Counted from the first letter of the stretch, positions 1-10,196 are shown. The stretch is 64,000 nt of DNA from an uncultured Thermoguttaceae bacterium (GCA_938084835.1 CALKER010000006.1:992001-1056000); one strand, 5' to 3'. A program made the numbers and translations. Notes: a model not told the origin generated them from the sequence alone.

Positions 1-982
1 AACGGTTCTCAGGTCGCTTGGCCACCATTTTCTTGAAGATGGAATCCAGAGCCTGAGGCACGTCCGGTCGCTCCGCTTGAAGGGACGGCACCGGTTTTTG
101 GCGATGTCCCAAAATTTTTTCTACTAGCGTTTCCCCGGGATAAACGGGCTTGCCCGTAAGCAAGAAGTAAAGGGTGCAACCCAAGCTGTAAACATCTGCC
201 CGATGATCCACACGTTTGGCATCGATGGATTGCTCTGGCGCCATGAAATCTACCGTACCCATAATTTGCCCCGTTTTGGTGAGACCATCTGCGGGCGCAG
301 TCTCGACGTCATCCGGCGCGCGCTCGAAGCGCACTAGACCGAGGTCGAGGATCTTTACCACCCCTTCCTGATTCAGCAGCAAGTTGGAGGGCTTAATATC
401 CCGGTGCACAAGCCCCTGAGAGTGCGCGTACTCTAAACCGCGAGCCGCTTGAAGAACGTAATCCACAGCTCGCGCGACGGGCAACGGGCCTTCTCTCTCC
501 ACAAGCGACGCTAAATCAATCCCTTCGACAAATTCCATCACTAGGAAGTGGACGTTGTTGGCCTCATCGGCGTCGTAAGCGGTTACCACATTGGGGTGGA
601 CAAGTTTTGCTGCCGCCTCCACCTCGCGCTGGAACCGCTGGACAGCGGTGGGGCTGTCCGTGGCCCAAGGCGGCAACACTTTAATCGCCACCACTCTACC
701 CATCCGCCGATGGCGGGCCTTGTACACTTGTCCCATCCCGCCTTCGCCAAGCTTGTCGAGGATCACGTAATTACCGAGGACCAGCGAGTCCAATTTCCCC
801 TGTGAGATGGCTCGGACTTGAAAAGGCGTTAACTTCTTAGCCTCTTGTAATCGGGCTATCAGTGCCTCACTTGTCGGTGAGGAACCTTCTTGGGCTATTG
901 TCGCAAGCGTGGCCTCAATCTCTTTCTGGGTGCACAGGCCCGCTTGAACAAGAGTGTTTGCCAATACCTCCACCTGCATCAT
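1..982 (-). CDS. Hanks-type serine/threonine protein kinase, C-terminus beyond window
   Basis: About 327 residues are visible, and the gene continues past the left edge. Residues 1-70 form a helical, non-kinase N-terminal region. The kinase domain starts near residue 71 (GNYVILDKLGEGGMG), with the glycine loop GEGGMG, ATP-anchoring K101 (AIKV), alpha-C E120, catalytic loop HRDIKPSN (D195), DLG in place of DFG (D213) and APEQ. These residues are those of an active RD-type kinase. Two ATG codons are adjacent (982 and 979), and a G-rich Shine-Dalgarno-like run lies just upstream, so the outer one is used. Such kinases normally phosphorylate proteins on Ser/Thr in signalling. Many planctomycete members have a membrane span and WD40 or TPR repeats after the kinase domain, but that part is outside the window. 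The substrate cannot be inferred. Confidence 0.95.
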   Translation of the reverse strand, partial: MMQVEVLANTLVQAGLCTQKEIEATLATIAQEGSSPTSEALIARLQEAKKLTPFQVRAISQGKLDSLVLGNYVILDKLGEGGMGQVYKARHRRMGRVVAIKVLPPWATDSPTAVQRFQREVEAAAKLVHPNVVTAYDADEANNVHFLVMEFVEGIDLASLVEREGPLPVARAVDYVLQAARGLEYAHSQGLVHRDIKPSNLLLNQEGVVKILDLGLVRFERAPDDVETAPADGLTKTGQIMGTVDFMAPEQSIDAKRVDHRADVYSLGCTLYFLLTGKPVYPGETLVEKILGHRQKPVPSLQAERPDVPQALDSIFKKMVAKRPENR

Positions 983-2181
983 AAAAGTCCCCCCTAAAAG
1001 GTGGCCCGATCACCTCATAGGACTGAAAAGATTACCGTGAACATCCGGGTTTCAAAGCTGGCTGGTCAATGTGAAGCCTGCCCAACCAAACCAGAGCACC
1101 AAATCTTGACTGGCGATAACATAGTTCCCCAGTTTCGCGAATCAGCCGTCCGGTCGGCTCAGCCCCCACAATGAGGTTTATGCTCCGGATTGATTCGAAC
1201 CCTCTATTTGCGTGGAATTCATCCCCACAAACAACTGTATCTCCACCACCCCGATGCTGCTACTTGAAATTTTTCGTTGGCCTTTGCATTCTTGTCAACT
1301 TTTTTGCTCGACTCACTTGCATACCTTTCTCGTTTCAGTAACTTTTTGGGCTCCTTGCAATTCTTCGATGAATTGTTGAGGTAGCTTACCCTCTGCTATC
1401 GGCACAAATATCTCGGACTTTGGAACGACGAGCCGGTTTTTTAAACAACCGCTCAGAGGCTGCCGATTATAACGGTGCTGACATACGGCCGGAGAAACAG
1501 GGGCCAGTCTTAAATGGTTTTAAAAGGCTTCTCAAAGAAGAGGCTCCTTTTCGCGGATTTCCATACCGTAATTAAAACCTGGCTCGATTCGATTTCGCTT
1601 AAATTCGAATGCTCTTCGACAATAGCGCCAACTGTAGTGCAAGCAGTGGTCCGTGGGCTTAGCGACGCGGAAGTTGGGGGAGTGACGTTCCCCGCGATAA
1701 CTGCGGCAGGGAAGCGGCGGACGTCACACGAAACCAGGGTCTTTTAATTTCAGGGTCCTTTAATTTACGGATCGACTTCAATCAAAACTGATAGGATAGG
1801 TCCTCTATTGGTCAAAGCCTGGCTGATTACACTAATAGCCGGGTTTTCCGAACTTTGCCTCGGGTCTCAATTACAAGTTTAGTGTCCCTTCCTCGCCATT
1901 GTTAGATCTTAGTTAAGTAAGCAATTGGTCGGCTTCACCAGCGTAAGCCGATTTATTACTAAAATGATTGAGTGCTATCCAGTTACTTTTGGCTTTTCAT
2001 CTGAAAGAAGCTATGTTTATCGCCCGTACAAATCCTGCCCTCGAGGCTGAGGAGCGACACTCCAGATTTATGTTGGGAAGACGGGGGGAATAGTCGATTT
2101 GGGAATACTATTCAAATTCGATCGATTTCCCTGTTAGCAACCTTGGCGATGGCCTTCTACTGTAAAAAGGTGCCGAACCTC
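983..2181. other. Intergenic, 1.2 kb, no gene recognised
   Basis: This region separates the leftward kinase from the rightward secreted-protein gene, so promoters for both should lie here. It is more AT-rich than its surroundings, with several TTTAATT-like words around 1740-1770. I found no conserved RNA gene; the one tRNA-like word near 1190 fails on stem pairing. Short frames inside have no recognisable protein features. Confidence 0.5.
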
Positions 2182-3036
2182 ATGCAATCTTGCCGATGGC
2201 TTCTCGTTATGGCCGTGTGTGGGTTCCTGGCCAGCGAGGGCTTTTCCGAGGCTGGCAGGCGGGCTTTCGCGTTCCAACTTCGCCTGGGTAGTTCATCCAC
2301 ACGTCAAGAGGCATTGCAATCTATCCCGCTTGAGAAGCTTGATCCGGCGGGCAGGCAAAAAGTTCTGAATGTTGTCCAGGAAAGCTGCTTTTTCCGACGG
2401 TTACCAATTGCAGTTATTCGTTGCGACCCCGAGCTTTATCTTTTCGTCGTGCAACATCCTGACGTTATCGTGGGCATTTGGCAACAAATGGGCATCACGC
2501 AAATTGAGCTGGAACAGATCGGACCAAGCAGATTTCGATATGCCGATGTTGATGGCACGCGGGGAGTAATCGAATACTTGTACTCCTCTCATGACGTGCA
2601 GATCATCTTTTCCGAAGCTACGTACGAGGGTCCGCTTTTCAACCGGATTGTCCGTTCGCAGGCGGTAATTGTTCTCAAAAGTGGGTACGTGTTGGAGACG
2701 AATGGGCAGTACTATGTGACTTCCCGGCTCGACGCCTTCGTAAGCGTAGACAAAGCTGCTTGGGAAGCCCTTACTAAGACCTTTCATCCCTTGATTGGCC
2801 GGATCGCCGATGCGAATTTTATGCAAACAGTTCAGTTTGTCGGGCTTCTTCATGAGACGGCATGTCAAAACCCCGACGGCATGCAGCGACTTGCTGCCAA
2901 ATTACAAACCGTTAAACCGCACGTTCGGGCAGAGTTTGCTGCAGTGTTAGCTAAAGTGGCAGAACGTTCTCGCCAGCTTGAAAGCTCGAATGGCCCCGTT
3001 GTGGCGGACCGTCCCGGTGTTACTCCCCGGAAGTAG
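2182..3036 (+). CDS. Secreted protein of unknown function, planctomycete type
   Basis: I do not recognise a named family. Starting at ATG 2182 gives about 284 residues with a clear N-terminal signal peptide (basic MQSCR, then a hydrophobic stretch ending near ASEGFSEA). An AAGG lies about 11 bases upstream. In-frame TTG 2143 and ATG 2149 are possible but would put a charged extension before the signal. The mature part is soluble, without further membrane segments, and ends in a Pro/Val-rich tail. The region with CFFRRLP and WQQMGI looks like the compact core. It is a single gene, convergent with the beta-helix protein. The product is probably exported; its function is unknown. Confidence 0.75.
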   Translation: MQSCRWLLVMAVCGFLASEGFSEAGRRAFAFQLRLGSSSTRQEALQSIPLEKLDPAGRQKVLNVVQESCFFRRLPIAVIRCDPELYLFVVQHPDVIVGIWQQMGITQIELEQIGPSRFRYADVDGTRGVIEYLYSSHDVQIIFSEATYEGPLFNRIVRSQAVIVLKSGYVLETNGQYYVTSRLDAFVSVDKAAWEALTKTFHPLIGRIADANFMQTVQFVGLLHETACQNPDGMQRLAAKLQTVKPHVRAEFAAVLAKVAERSRQLESSNGPVVADRPGVTPRK

Positions 3037-3114
3037 CCGAGTTAATTCCCCCATCCGGGCTTTCCCTAGGCGCTGAAGTCTCGCTTAACGATCTGTTCAT
3101 CAGCCGGAGAGGAT

Positions 3115-5097
3115 CTATTTCGACCCGCCAGGAACCTGTTGTAACAAGTGGCGATACTCTGGGTTCAATCCTGCCCGAGCCATTATGGCCTCGACCTGAG
3201 GTGGTACCTCGGTAGGCAGTGTGTCGAAAAAAAAGTTATTTTCGACTGTACACGTCGCGATCCGGTCTTGGGCATGGTTGTTGAAAAAGACAGGTGAATG
3301 CACATCGTGGACGACATTCTCGCGGACCTCGATGTAGCCACTTCCCTCGTCTAAATAAATACCCCCGGGAGCACCCACCGCGTGATGAATATAATTGCCT
3401 TGAATTAAGGTGCCTGGCTGATTTCCTAGAGTATAAATCCCGCCTCCGTCTTCCATCGGTCGCATGATGTGGTGAATGTGGTTAAAGGCAATATAGTTCT
3501 CTCGGCATGGGGTGGGGGTTTGATAGCGAAAAGGTTGCCAGTAGTAGGGAGGCCCTCCACCTGCATCTTCCTCTCCCCATCCCCAGCCTACAGATATGCC
3601 CGTGTAAGGGAGACGGCATATTTCGTTGTGCACAATCCGGGTCCGCGTGGTGTAGCCCACGAAGATGCCCACGCCACCCATGTATTCCAGACCACAGTCG
3701 TGAATGAGGCAATTCTCTACTGAATTATCGGCCACAATCTTTCGAACATCGTCAGGGTGATGGTCATCCCGCTGCACGTCACCAATTTGCACAGCTGTGC
3801 CGGAAATATCAAAAAAGTGACACCCGACCAGCCTATTGCCTCGGCTACCTTGCTCAATATCCACTCCGGCGCTGCCAAGCTTAGTGAAAGAACAGTTTTC
3901 AAAACAAACGTTTTCGGCATAACGGAGTAAAATGGCCGCTGGGCTCTTTCGATACTCGTTATGCACCGCCAGGAACCCCGCGCGACGGAATATCACTTTG
4001 TCACTTGTGGAATCTAGCGTGAAATTCGCCTGGACATCAGCGTGACCGACCTCGCTGGGGTACCACCAGTTGGCGTGGGAAAAAACGATTCCCCGAAACA
4101 CGAGGTTACGTACGCGGTTATCGAGGTCCCCTCGCACAATAAGAATTCGTTCCAGCTGAGGAACAATTACCTCATCCTGGCTCAACTCTTCCCCGGGGCG
4201 GGGTAAATAAAAAAGCTTCCCAGCGAGCCGATCCAGATACCACTCCCCGGGTTCGTCCAATAATTCGTAAGCATTTTCAATCCAGTCGGGTAACTGGACG
4301 GTTACACCCTCTTTAAATCGCCCGTGATAGAACTGGGGCTGTTTCATCAACACAAGCAGGATATCCCCTTCTCGGCGGAGTTCACGGACCAAATACCGCA
4401 TCTGACTCCATGTCTTAACGAAAACAAGCTCCAGATCCTGCGGATTGCCCCACTCGGCCATTTCCACAGCGGAGGAGACATAGCCCTCACATGCGGCGAA
4501 GTCCGCATCGGGTAAATTTCCGCCGCGCGAAAATTCCTGCAAGGATTCCCACCGACTTGGATCGTAACCACTGCCTAAGGTACCGCTTCGGGCACGAACA
4601 CCACGTTTGCCGTTTACATAGAGCTGTCGGAACGGTTTTTGCTTCCAAGGAGCCTCCCAGAGACCAACGTTAGTTTGCTGCCAGCCACCTACGCGCTTGC
4701 CGCCGCTAATTATTACTGAGCCAGGCTTCCATGCTTGGTAAACAATTGGCGCTTCATCTTCGCCGGAATCTTGCGGGCCAAATTCAAGCGGCTTGTCTAG
4801 GAAATAAGTCCCCGGCATAAGGATGACTGTCATTTGCGCCTTTGGGGCCATTGATTTCCGTAACTGCCGGAGAATTTCTTGCGCGCGAGCCACGGTCCGG
4901 AGCGGAGCATCCTGGCTACCGTTTGCGCTGTCGTCTCCGTCTGGTGAGACAAAAAGCTTTATAACCTTTGCGGGGCGGGGACGCGTTTCCTGCCCAAGGA
5001 CGACCAAATTGATGGCACAAACCCCAACAACAAATGCCAAAGCAACCATAGTAGCACTCGCACTAGGTGAGTCAGCCCAAATCCGAGTGGTGCTCAT
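3115..5097 (-). CDS. Right-handed parallel beta-helix secreted protein
   Basis: About 660 residues from ATG 5097, which has GGGAG 8 bases upstream; the in-frame TTG at 5112 has less support. A hydrophobic N-terminal segment (near MVALAFVVGVCAINLVVL) is a signal peptide or anchor. The mature protein opens with FVSPDGDDSANGSQDAP followed by LRTVARAQEIL, the usual entry of pectate-lyase-like beta-helix enzymes that act on polysaccharides. The second half holds coils of the form N-x-(I/V)-x-x-C-x-(I/F), as in ENVCFENCSFTKLGSAGVDI and RENVVHDVHSPVFFNNHA. These are beta-helix rungs. It is followed on the same strand by none, but lies directly downstream of an esterase and a sulfatase on that strand, which suggests polymer breakdown outside the cytoplasm. 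Substrate and catalytic residues cannot be assigned; it could also be non-catalytic. Confidence 0.85.
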   Translation of the reverse strand: MSTTRIWADSPSASATMVALAFVVGVCAINLVVLGQETRPRPAKVIKLFVSPDGDDSANGSQDAPLRTVARAQEILRQLRKSMAPKAQMTVILMPGTYFLDKPLEFGPQDSGEDEAPIVYQAWKPGSVIISGGKRVGGWQQTNVGLWEAPWKQKPFRQLYVNGKRGVRARSGTLGSGYDPSRWESLQEFSRGGNLPDADFAACEGYVSSAVEMAEWGNPQDLELVFVKTWSQMRYLVRELRREGDILLVLMKQPQFYHGRFKEGVTVQLPDWIENAYELLDEPGEWYLDRLAGKLFYLPRPGEELSQDEVIVPQLERILIVRGDLDNRVRNLVFRGIVFSHANWWYPSEVGHADVQANFTLDSTSDKVIFRRAGFLAVHNEYRKSPAAILLRYAENVCFENCSFTKLGSAGVDIEQGSRGNRLVGCHFFDISGTAVQIGDVQRDDHHPDDVRKIVADNSVENCLIHDCGLEYMGGVGIFVGYTTRTRIVHNEICRLPYTGISVGWGWGEEDAGGGPPYYWQPFRYQTPTPCRENYIAFNHIHHIMRPMEDGGGIYTLGNQPGTLIQGNYIHHAVGAPGGIYLDEGSGYIEVRENVVHDVHSPVFFNNHAQDRIATCTVENNFFFDTLPTEVPPQVEAIMARAGLNPEYRHLLQQVPGGSK

Positions 5098-5267
5098 CGC
5101 ATTCGCTCCCAAGTTGTCGGAAATGGTCCCAGGCGCAACGGCGACGAATCGGCGAAATGTCGCACCAGGAAATTGCAGTGATCTTGCTGGAGGGCAGTAT
5201 ATTTTTTCTTAGCGCCCGTGTTAGCCAGTTCTGGTCGGCCAAATCTACCTTTTGAACATTAACAGCG

Positions 5268-6440
5268 TCAACCACTTACAAGTTTGGCTTGGGTAACCTC
5301 GGGCGGCTGAAGGTGCCATTCGAGGAACGCATAAATCAGCTGTCGCGATTCATACGGTGCGGAGTGTCCTTTCCCGTGAACAAAAAACGCAAAGTTTTGC
5401 GGAACCCCCAAGAGTTCATAGACTTCAGACACTTTGAGAAGCACTAAGACGCGTTGCCGCTGGACAAGTGGATTCCCGTCGTTAAGTCCGGAGACATCGA
5501 GAAATGCCCGAGGAGCGATCAACGCGATAATCTCGTGAAAGTCGATAGGCGGAAGCTCCCCGCGGAGCAGTTTTTCCCGGAGATGCTTGAAGTACACATA
5601 CCACCGGTCCCGAGCCCACTCTAGGACCCGTGGCTCGTGGCGGAAGAACGATCCGCCACAATTACAGGCTGAAGCTACAACCCGAGAGTCATAAGCTGCC
5701 AAAAAAATCGTTCCGTGACCACCCAAGGAATGACCCATCGCGCCGATTCGTTGTGGATCCACCTCGGGCAGAGACTGCAAGACATCGATGGCGATGGCAT
5801 GTTCATAGGTGAATTTTCCTACTGCCGTCCAATCGGGATGTTTTTGGTAAAACCTGGTGGTGACATAGGGCCCCTCAGGTGGGATTCTTTCGCCCGAGAC
5901 GAAATGCTCAGGCGCAATGACTACGAACCCACGCCTAGCCAAATGATCTAGGTATGCTTTTTCGGGGTTGTCTACAAGCCCGGCGGCCTGCTTTGTCCCC
6001 TGAGCAAAAGTACCGTGAAGAGCCACCACGCCAGGCGCTCTTCCCTCCAGGTGGAGAGGGATGCCCAAGTACGCATGGGCGCGCTCGTCGGCTTCAACGT
6101 TGTACGATATATAAAGCCGCCGGTAGAGCTTATCGACGACGACGTCTTCGTGAATTTCAAGTTCAAGCGGTGGCTTTGGGGGTTTATATTGATCGCGGAT
6201 CAAATCGAGGTATCGTTCCCACAGCGTCTGCCGGTGTTGCTCCCAGTCCTTCCGTGATGTGACGCCCTCCAGGAGGTCATCCCAAGAACTTTGGATTGGT
6301 GGCGGCTCCCTGTCAAATCTTCTTGGGGACTTTCCATTTTCCAGACCAAGTTCCACACAGTGGGCCAACTTTCCATGATCACCAAATGCTGCCATCGCAG
6401 TGCCATAAGTCCCAAGCCGCAAAGCCGTTCTTCTGTCCAT
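5268..6440 (-). CDS. Alpha/beta hydrolase, acetyl-xylan-esterase/dienelactone-hydrolase type
   Basis: 390 residues. The N-terminus MDRRTALRLGTYGTAMAAFG has a twin-arginine-like start and a short hydrophobic stretch, so export, possibly by Tat, is likely. The alpha/beta hydrolase core contains VVALHGTFAQG (oxyanion-side loop), the nucleophile elbow GAMGHSLGGHG (Ser238), an acid region around residues 310-321 (LIAPRAFLDVSGLND) and a catalytic His in HGKGHSAPYE (His359). All three triad positions look intact. The start is ATG 6440 with a GAGGAA about 9 bases upstream. It sits between the beta-helix gene and the sulfatase, both on the same strand but with gaps, so co-transcription is uncertain. 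A sugar-ester or lactone substrate is inferred from family and context only. Confidence 0.85.
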   Translation of the reverse strand: MDRRTALRLGTYGTAMAAFGDHGKLAHCVELGLENGKSPRRFDREPPPIQSSWDDLLEGVTSRKDWEQHRQTLWERYLDLIRDQYKPPKPPLELEIHEDVVVDKLYRRLYISYNVEADERAHAYLGIPLHLEGRAPGVVALHGTFAQGTKQAAGLVDNPEKAYLDHLARRGFVVIAPEHFVSGERIPPEGPYVTTRFYQKHPDWTAVGKFTYEHAIAIDVLQSLPEVDPQRIGAMGHSLGGHGTIFLAAYDSRVVASACNCGGSFFRHEPRVLEWARDRWYVYFKHLREKLLRGELPPIDFHEIIALIAPRAFLDVSGLNDGNPLVQRQRVLVLLKVSEVYELLGVPQNFAFFVHGKGHSAPYESRQLIYAFLEWHLQPPEVTQAKLVSG

Positions 6441-6752
6441 TTGGACAAGTTCCTCTTCCTAATGAGACCTAAAGTCCGGTGCCGAACTCATCACGCCATC
6501 CCGATGGGTGAATAGTAACGGGCGCTTGGTATTCGTGAACAAAAAGATCGAAAATAAGGTAGAATATTGTGCCGGACATTTTCATGAGCCAGAAAAACAC
6601 CCCATACCAGCTCCAATTACGAGGAAAACTTAATTAGGACTTGGGCCGTGCCGGCAATCCCTCGTTGCCGCGCAGGGCAAGGTGCCGACCGCATGTCGGC
6701 AGCTCGACATTCTCGTGTTTGGCTGGCGTTTTGCCAACTGATGTTCGCGTAG

Positions 6753-8270
6753 TTATGGCCGCGCTGGAGGCCCCCCGCGTATTTGGTTAAGAAGCGCCAT
6801 CAATCTGCTCGCTATTTCTTGCTCTTGGGGATAAAGATTATACCTTTCGCCCACGTCCTCTGCAAGGTTATAGACTTGGAGAGGAGGGGCATCCTGTGGA
6901 ACCTTCGCCTCTGGAAGAGACCATCCGCCGGATCCCCGACATTCGAGCAGTTTCCACTGGCCTTCCCGGATGGCAAAGAACCCAGCAGCGGAGTGCATTA
7001 TGAAAGCCGGCCTTTGCCATTGGGAATTCGGTTGAAGCAAGAGCGGAGCGAAACTTACGGAATCTTCGGCCGCAGGCGGCGGTTGATGACCCAAAAGTTC
7101 ACACAGGGTGGCGAATAGATCAACAAGAGAAATCGCCGTCTCACACCGGCTGGCCGGGGGGACCTTTCCCGGCCACGTAACTATGAACGGCACGCGATGG
7201 CCCCCTTCCCAGATATCGGACTTTTGTCCACGAAACACATAGTTCGTGGCATGACCGTATTTTTGAAAATCCGGCCGAATGGTCATCGTGGAGCCGTTAT
7301 CGCTGGTAAAAACTAACAGCGTATTGTCCCACAGTTTCAGCTCGCGGAGCAAGTCGATAAGCCGCCCGACTATCGCATCCACTTGGACCACAAAGTCTCC
7401 GTAAATTCCCGCCTGACTTTTGCCCTGATATGGCGGCAAAGGCAATACGGGCGTGTGGGGAGCAGTTAAGGCGTAGTAAAGGAAAAAGGGTTTGTTGGGG
7501 TGGGTGGCCGAGTGCGCGCGAATCCACCGGTCGGCCGCGTCGGCGCATTTGTCCAAGACTTCTTCATGAAGAAAGTCCTTCGCTCGCTTTCCCGGGCGCC
7601 AATTGACCGGAAACGGTTTTCCCTCTGTCGGCTCAGTGGGAACTTGTGTCACGCGATCATTCTCAATGTAACAGTAGGGCGCCATGTCCAGTGAAGCTGC
7701 GATGCCAAAAAAGTAGTCGAAGCCTATCGTCAACGGACCTTCGCTCAAGGGGCGGGAGTAGTCCACGCCCGGGTCGTTGGTAGTCCCATCGCTATTGGTC
7801 ACCGGTTTACCATCCGAAGTTTGCCACCCTAAACCTAGATGCCATTTCCCCACCACAGCTGTGGCGTAGCCCAGGCTTTTCAGGAAAGAAGCGATCGTGG
7901 GTCGTGTCGGTTCGATTAAAGGCCGATCAAATCCAAACAGAACTCCCGATTTGAGTCTTGTTCGCCAGCAATATCGGCCGGTTAATAGCCCATATCGCGT
8001 CGGCGTGCAAACGGAAGAGGGCGTATGGGCGTCGGTAAATACTACACCAGCCGCTGCTAGCTCGTCGATTCGCGGTGTTGGTATCTTCGAGTGGGGATTA
8101 AGGGCTGAAACGTCCCCGTATCCAAGATCGTCAGCGAGGATGATAACAATATTTGGACGAACCTCGCCGGCACATGCTGTGTGGGTTAGCTTTTGGCCGG
8201 AAAAACTGCTTAAACCGCTGCATACACCGATTAGAGCCGCCAACAAGTCGCGCAGTTTGCAATTTAACAT
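6753..8270 (-). CDS. Sulfatase of the arylsulfatase (formylglycine) family
   Basis: 505 residues from ATG 8270, which has GGAGG 9 bases upstream; a start 33 bases earlier lacks this. A signal peptide (MLNCKLRDLLAALIGVCSGL) precedes the sulfatase core RPNIVIILADDLGYGD, where paired Asp residues bind Ca2+. The signature CTPTRYGLLTGRY supplies Cys88, which must be oxidised to formylglycine for activity. The downstream GKWHLG, HTPVLPLPPY and VFTSDNGS segments carry the other expected Lys, His, Asp and Asn active-site residues. Length and motifs fit S1-family sulfatases, which hydrolyse sulfate esters of polysaccharides or small molecules. Sulfatase expansion is typical of planctomycetes. No maturase (formylglycine-generating enzyme) gene is in the window. 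Confidence 0.95.
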   Translation of the reverse strand: MLNCKLRDLLAALIGVCSGLSSFSGQKLTHTACAGEVRPNIVIILADDLGYGDVSALNPHSKIPTPRIDELAAAGVVFTDAHTPSSVCTPTRYGLLTGRYCWRTRLKSGVLFGFDRPLIEPTRPTIASFLKSLGYATAVVGKWHLGLGWQTSDGKPVTNSDGTTNDPGVDYSRPLSEGPLTIGFDYFFGIAASLDMAPYCYIENDRVTQVPTEPTEGKPFPVNWRPGKRAKDFLHEEVLDKCADAADRWIRAHSATHPNKPFFLYYALTAPHTPVLPLPPYQGKSQAGIYGDFVVQVDAIVGRLIDLLRELKLWDNTLLVFTSDNGSTMTIRPDFQKYGHATNYVFRGQKSDIWEGGHRVPFIVTWPGKVPPASRCETAISLVDLFATLCELLGHQPPPAAEDSVSFAPLLLQPNSQWQRPAFIMHSAAGFFAIREGQWKLLECRGSGGWSLPEAKVPQDAPPLQVYNLAEDVGERYNLYPQEQEIASRLMALLNQIRGGPPARP

Positions 8271-8644
8271 TCTATTGGTCCTCCAAAAGTTTCCTGGCAC
8301 CACGAAAGTGGCTTTTGTCCTCGATGCTTTAACCTAATCCTTGCCCGTGGACCCTCGCCAAGGGGTAACTTTTATTGTCTTTGCGTATCCGGTTTTCTGC
8401 AAATTACTCACGGGCACCCCATCAACGACCGTGAAAGTTTTGCACACCAGCTTCTCCTGCTTGAGCACCCGCAACCTCCTGTTTGAGCGTCGTGGTAGGT
8501 TTTGGCGGGAACTTGCAGAGCCTTAGTCCGTGAAACCTCCGCCCGGCACCGGAATTGCATATCATAAGAATCAACGATCTGCAATCAATCCACGGTTTGG
8601 AGGGGATCCGTGAGAGTAGACCAAGTTTTTGAGAGAGACCGCCC
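8271..8644. other. Divergent intergenic region
   Basis: This 374-base region separates the leftward sulfatase and the rightward DUF4405 gene and should hold both promoters. I see no convincing operator, hairpin or RNA gene in it. Confidence 0.4.
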
Positions 8645-9514
8645 ATGACCGCGTCCTCACAACCTTCACCTGAATCTGCCGGCTTTGCAGACCTCGTACC
8701 TGAGCCGGCGACGGGAAAAAAACACACTAACGCGTTTTCCCTTCGTGCGTGGACCTCGCTTACCCTACTTGGTCTAGGCTTAGTCGTTGTCATTAGCGGT
8801 GGAATACTTTTCTGTTCTCCCCGGGGCCAAGTCGCTCGTTGGACGGGATGGCGGGTGGCCGGACTTTCGCGCGAAGAATGGATTTCCCTTCACATCAATG
8901 CTGCTGGGGTCATGATGGTGCTTCTCATCCTTCATGTTTGGTACAATTGGTCAGTTCTTTGGAGTTATGTCCGCAAGAAAAGTGTGTGGGCCATTCATCG
9001 TAAATACGAACTTCTCTTAGCCATAGCAGGCACTGTCTGGGTGAGCATGGGTAGTGTTTCTGATTGGTTCCCGTGGACAGAACTTGCCCGATTGCGAAAC
9101 GAAATTCGGGCGAGTTGGGAAACGACGCTTACTCCTCCGCCGGTGGCCCACTTTGAGGAACTTACGATCGCTCAGATTGCAGAAGCCGCATCTCTCGAAC
9201 CTCAAAGGATCATCGAAGTGGCGAGTGAATTGACCGGGGACTCCGTTGACGCCACTGACACGCTTGCCTCGGTGGCTCAGAGGGCCGGCTATTCGCCACG
9301 ACAGCTTTTTGAAAGACTCCGCCAGGTTGTACCCGAGCTGGAAAAGCTGGAAAAAGTATCAGTAGCCGGCCCAAGGGGTGGAAGGGGGACAGGTAGCGGT
9401 GATACGTCAGGTCAAAACTGGCGCGGGGGTGGCCGAGGACAAGGACTAGGCCGCAGACGGGGATTCGGAAGAATGCAGCATTTGCGGGATGAAAAAATAC
9501 CGTCTGGGCCATGA
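8645..9514 (+). CDS. DUF4405 membrane cytochrome b-like protein with Gly/Arg-rich tail
   Basis: 289 residues. Three membrane helices are visible: about 36-56 (LLGLGLVVVISGGILF), 80-100 (SLHINAAGVMMVLLILHVWY) and 120-138. His83 and His97 lie 14 residues apart in the second helix, spaced to bind one haem b, as in DUF4405/cytochrome b561-like proteins. After the membrane part come two helical repeats: residues about 178-200 (TIAQIAEAASLEP) and 215-240 (TLASVAQRAGYSPRQLFERL). The last ~45 residues are glycine/arginine-rich. A role in transmembrane electron transfer is likely, but donor and acceptor are not encoded next door. The weak GAGAG upstream of ATG 8645 is the only ribosome-binding hint. 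Confidence 0.8.
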   Translation: MTASSQPSPESAGFADLVPEPATGKKHTNAFSLRAWTSLTLLGLGLVVVISGGILFCSPRGQVARWTGWRVAGLSREEWISLHINAAGVMMVLLILHVWYNWSVLWSYVRKKSVWAIHRKYELLLAIAGTVWVSMGSVSDWFPWTELARLRNEIRASWETTLTPPPVAHFEELTIAQIAEAASLEPQRIIEVASELTGDSVDATDTLASVAQRAGYSPRQLFERLRQVVPELEKLEKVSVAGPRGGRGTGSGDTSGQNWRGGGRGQGLGRRRGFGRMQHLRDEKIPSGP

Positions 9515-10196
9515 TGCCCATCTTAGCGGATCTTCTCACACAGTGTGCCCGGCTCAAAAAATGGATAGTTTTGGAAAACAAAGCTCCGGAGAATCCTTTT
9601 CCCGCCTGGCCGACTTTTGTAGGAAATCGTTTCTCGCTGAATCCGTTGGCAAACTTTGCTCACCACCTCCTTTCTAGAGCTATGGGAAGGGCGGCCAGTA
9701 GCACCGGCTCAACTAAAGAGCTTTTCCATATCGGTTGCAGTCGCCGCTGAATGAGGGAGTGGGAAAACATCACTTCACCTTGGGGCGGTGATTTTGGGAG
9801 TGGCAACTTTCCTCGCTTTGGGGGATGTCCGTAAGCGATAGCGATTAACTGTGTTGGGGAGTAAAATTTTTTAACCCGTGTAACTTCGTCCCAAATACTT
9901 GCAACATTCGAATCCGGCGGACGACGGACTTTTGCCATACGAAATGTGCCAGCGTTAAACGAATCGCGAGCAAACGTGGGTCCGGCTTCTCCCGAAGTTA
10001 TTCCCTGCCAACCGGCTTGTCGTTAGACTTTGGATGTTTAAACCGGAGCTGTTACTGTCGTAAATTCCGGTTCCGAACTGCCCATGGTGTACCGTGGCTA
10101 TAACCGAAAGGATCGAAAAACCACCCTGTTGTGGGGAAGCCCTTTCGGGACGTCTTGGTAATCATGCTGAGTACCCAAAAAAGGAGCGTTTTCACT
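9515..10196. other. Intergenic, about 680 bases, nothing recognised
   Basis: Lies between two rightward genes. Short open frames on both strands lack domains or convincing starts. No tRNA-, riboswitch- or terminator-like structure was identified. The promoter of the FMN reductase gene should be in the right-hand part. Confidence 0.4.

Noticed and set aside
1150-1230. GGTTCGAATC-like T-loop on the minus strand
   Set aside because: The flanking bases do not pair as a T stem and no acceptor or anticodon arm fits; not a tRNA.
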